Origin: Streptomyces olivaceus
GTDB taxonomy: Bacteria > Actinomycetota > Actinomycetes > Streptomycetales > Streptomycetaceae
Length of the DNA: 64,000 nt
Assembly (NCBI RefSeq): GCF_000721235.1
Contig: NZ_JOFH01000014.1
Location: 310,001 to 374,000 of the forward strand
Direction: 5' to 3'
Part shown: in pieces, positions 62,068 through 64,000 of the stretch
How positions within the stretch are numbered: position 1 is the first letter of the stretch
Layout of the letters: each line of letters opens with the position of its first letter
Translations under genes and position numbers: made by a program
The notes under the pieces: generated by a model
The model's input: only the letters and a program-made list of their open reading frames with translations
What the model was told of the DNA's origin: nothing
Database searches by the model: none

Positions 62068-63021
62068 ATGGTGAGCGACCCCGCGCTGCGCGACGTCTAC
62101 GTCCCGCACGCCTATCCCGAACAGCAGGCGGATCTCGGTGAGATCACCATGAACTACGCCGAGGCCGGTGACCCGGACAAGCCCGCCCTGCTGCTGATCC
62201 CCGAGCAGACGGGCTCGTGGTGGAGCTATGAGGAGACGATGGGCCTGCTCGCCGAGGACTTCCACGTCTACGCCGTCGACCTGCGGGGCCAGGGGCGCAG
62301 CAGTTGGACCCCGAAGCGGTACAGCCTCGACAACTTCGGCAACGACCTGGTCCGGTTCATCGCCCTAGTGGTGAAGCGCCCCGTCGTCGTCGCGGGCAAC
62401 TCCTCCGGTGGCGTCCTCGCCGCGTGGCTGTCGGCGCACTCCATGCCCGGACAGATCCGCGGGGCCCTGTGCGAGGACGCACCGTTCTTCGCGTCCGAGC
62501 TCGTCCCGGCGTACGGCCACTCGGTCCGGCAGGGGGCGGGGCCCGTGTTCGAACTCTTCCGCACGTTTCTCGGCGACCAGTGGAGCGTGGGTGACTGGGA
62601 GGGCTTCCGCCGTGCGGCCGCCGCCGCGTCGTCGCCGATGGCGCGGTACTTCGTGACGGACGGGCTCCCGCAGCACTCGGCCGACGAGATCCCGCAGCAC
62701 CTGAAGGAGTACGACCCGGAATGGGCCCGGGCCTTCTGGGAGGGGACCGTCGGACTGAACTGCCCCCATGAGCGCATGCTGACCCAGGTCAGGACGCCGG
62801 TACTCCTCACGCACCACATGCGCGCCACCGACCCGGAGACCGGTGTCCCGCTCGGCGCGCTCTCCGACGAACAGGCCGCGCAGGCGAGGCTGTTGATGGA
62901 GTCGGCAGGCGTGGAGGTCGGCTACGAGTCCGTGCCGGACGCGTCGCACACGATGCACCAGTCCGACCCGGCGCGGTACGTCGGGATCCTCACGCGGTGG
63001 GCGGCCACCCTGCCGGAGTGA
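62068..63021 (+). CDS. Alpha/beta-fold hydrolase
   Basis: This 317-residue protein has the oxyanion-region IPEQTGSWWSYEETMGLLAEDFHVYAVDLRGQGRSSW, the nucleophile elbow VVVAGNSSGGVLAAWLS (GNSSGG, Ser nucleophile) and the C-terminal catalytic His in VPDASHTMHQSDP. The ATG follows AAGGAG. The substrate is unknown; the divergent IclR-type gene suggests a catabolic esterase or lactonase of an organic acid pathway. Confidence 0.88.
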   Translation: MVSDPALRDVYVPHAYPEQQADLGEITMNYAEAGDPDKPALLLIPEQTGSWWSYEETMGLLAEDFHVYAVDLRGQGRSSWTPKRYSLDNFGNDLVRFIALVVKRPVVVAGNSSGGVLAAWLSAHSMPGQIRGALCEDAPFFASELVPAYGHSVRQGAGPVFELFRTFLGDQWSVGDWEGFRRAAAAASSPMARYFVTDGLPQHSADEIPQHLKEYDPEWARAFWEGTVGLNCPHERMLTQVRTPVLLTHHMRATDPETGVPLGALSDEQAAQARLLMESAGVEVGYESVPDASHTMHQSDPARYVGILTRWAATLPE

Positions 63022-63057
63022 CCGCCGAGCACGGCGGACCGCTGACCTGCCGAAGCC

Positions 63058-63708
63058 TCACACCCGCAGCCAGGAAGGCACGGGCCGGGTCACGAAGCCG
63101 CAGGTGAACTCCGCCGTCTCCAGGAGCCGGCGGGTCAGCCGGACTCCGGTGACGTGGTGGGCCAGGGCGAAGTTGGCCAAGGCGCAGGTCGGCTGCCTGT
63201 CGTCCTCGTCCGGGTCCGCCAGCGGCCCGAACCCCACCCGGCGCATGACGTCGAGCAGCTCGTCCGGACGCTCGCCCCCGCGGAGGTAGGGGTCCTCGTC
63301 GTAGGACATCCGGACGGACCCGTCCTCGTACCAGTAGAAGGGCTCTCCGGGAGCGATGTTGGCCATGTGGGAGACGGCCGTCCGCCCCCGCGTCGCCGGG
63401 AGCACGACCTCCGGGTCGGTGCCCAGGAGACCGTTGTACTCGACCATGACAGCCCAGTCGCCGACCGGGGTCACTCCCACCAGCCGGGTCCCTGCCGAGT
63501 CCGCCTGCGCGTACGTCTCCTGCGTCAGCTCGCGCAACGCGCTCACTCCGGTCACCGGCGTCCCGGGCGCCGTCCGCCGAGCCCGCAGCTCGTGCAGCAG
63601 GCCGGCCGGGCTCGTCCCCTGCACGTAAGTGATGCAGTGCGACTCGAGGAGGTCGTCGTCGGCGCCGAATATGTCGGCGTAGTCCGCTGCGGTGATCGGT
63701 TCCGGCAC
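63058..63708 (-). CDS. DUF6461 family protein
   Basis: The protein has about 216 residues from the GTG of VPEPITAADYADIFG. It has the DUF6461-like segments VGVTPVGDWAVMVEYNGLLGTDPEVVLPATRGRTAVSHMANI and FYWYEDGSVRMSYDEDPYLRGGERPDELLDVMRRVGF. The family is frequent in Streptomyces, sometimes in many copies, and has no known function. AGGA lies seven bases before this GTG; a TTG 12 codons upstream is an alternative start. Confidence 0.75.
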   Translation of the reverse strand: MPEPITAADYADIFGADDDLLESHCITYVQGTSPAGLLHELRARRTAPGTPVTGVSALRELTQETYAQADSAGTRLVGVTPVGDWAVMVEYNGLLGTDPEVVLPATRGRTAVSHMANIAPGEPFYWYEDGSVRMSYDEDPYLRGGERPDELLDVMRRVGFGPLADPDEDDRQPTCALANFALAHHVTGVRLTRRLLETAEFTCGFVTRPVPSWLRV

Positions 63709-63758
63709 GAACGAATCCTGGTGCGCCTTGGCCGGGAGAGGCAAGTGACCCGCGGCAT

Positions 63759-64000
63759 CTAGACGTGGAACGTGGTGGTCTCCTCCAGCGCGGCCCGGCC
63801 GGTCGCGAGCCGGTTCACCGGCGCGTTCTCGTCGGCGTAGCCGAAGGAGACGCCCACGAGCAGCTTCCCCTCGTCCACTTCGAGTTGGTCGCGGACGGTG
63901 TCGGCGTAGAAGCTGAGCAGGCCCTGCGGGCAGCTGGCCACGCCGTAGGCGGTCATGGCCAGCAGCAGTGACTGCAGGTAGGCGCCGGCGTCGGCGGCCA
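63759..64000 (-). CDS. Nitroreductase family protein, C-terminal part (cut by window end)
   Basis: The frame is open at the window edge, so only the last 79 or so residues are visible: AADAGAYLQSLLLAMTAYGVASCPQGLLSFYADTVRDQL then LLVGVSFGYADENAPVNRLATGRAALEETTTFHV. The Ala-rich helix, the GVASCPQG turn and the GVSFGYADENAPVN element are those of FMN-dependent nitroreductases. Substrate and start are outside the window. Confidence 0.8.
   Translation of the reverse strand, partial: AADAGAYLQSLLLAMTAYGVASCPQGLLSFYADTVRDQLEVDEGKLLVGVSFGYADENAPVNRLATGRAALEETTTFHV

Overview
The window is chromosomal DNA from a Streptomyces or very close relative. It has very high GC, GTG and TTG starts, ATGA/GTGA gene overlaps, BldC, an Lsr2-type protein, DUF3073 and an exact Streptomyces-type parS site. 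From memory of Streptomyces coelicolor gene order, the backbone runs in the SCO4070-SCO4100 order: purC, an ABC/two-component operon, lsrL, purSQL, purF, purM, vdh, bldC, hrpA, a metallophosphoesterase and a DEAD-box helicase. The parS site suggests that oriC is not far away.

Layout. 1-18 kb is conserved housekeeping: de novo purine synthesis (purC, purS-purQ-purL, purF, purM), an ABC exporter with its own kinase and regulator, three tRNA-Gly genes, Lsr2-like, valine dehydrogenase and small conserved proteins. 18-24 kb holds bldC, a small Cys-rich protein with a TTA codon, a tRNA-Asp gene beside a 20-bp fragment of its own 3' end, and the large helicase HrpA. 24-45.6 kb is an accessory biosynthetic gene cluster. 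46-46.3 kb is a tRNA-Phe/parS/tRNA-Asp/tRNA-Glu block. 46.3-64 kb is backbone and variable metabolism: metallophosphoesterase, zincin, lipoprotein, DEAD-box helicase, APC permease, tRNA-Lys, an intein-containing phage-type amidase, M20 hydrolase, TRIC channel, AraC/SDR pair, IclR/hydrolase pair and a nitroreductase cut by the window end.

The cluster (about 23.98-45.56 kb) is the centrepiece. It combines two pathways that I do not know to occur together. First, a thiopeptide/azole RiPP set: a 58-aa precursor with a Ser/Thr/Cys/Gly core, a PqqD/ThiF-like partner plus YcaO cyclodehydratase, two SagB/nitroreductase-type dehydrogenases, a split LanB dehydratase (tRNA-dependent glutamylation protein and separate elimination protein) and a third LanB-related protein that may be the [4+2] pyridine synthase. 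Second, a GriI/GriH-type pair predicted to make 3-amino-4-hydroxybenzoate, co-transcribed with an adenylate-forming ligase. Two flavin hydroxylases are translationally coupled to the RiPP operon. The likely product is therefore a post-translationally modified peptide carrying, or processed with, an aminohydroxybenzoate-derived ring. The core has no Cys at position 2 and only two Cys, at its C-terminal end, which is unlike known thiopeptides.

Regulation. Four promoters in the cluster (ABC exporter, RiPP operon, precursor, AHBA operon) carry a TGAC-N4-GTCA-type dyad. In three of them a weaker second copy lies exactly 21 bp upstream, and in two the dyad sits exactly 13 bp before a -10-like hexamer. 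The atypical NarL/LuxR-type regulator at the cluster's right end is the natural candidate to bind it. The motif ties the ABC exporter to the cluster.

All family assignments come from reading the sequence and recalled family features; no database search was run.
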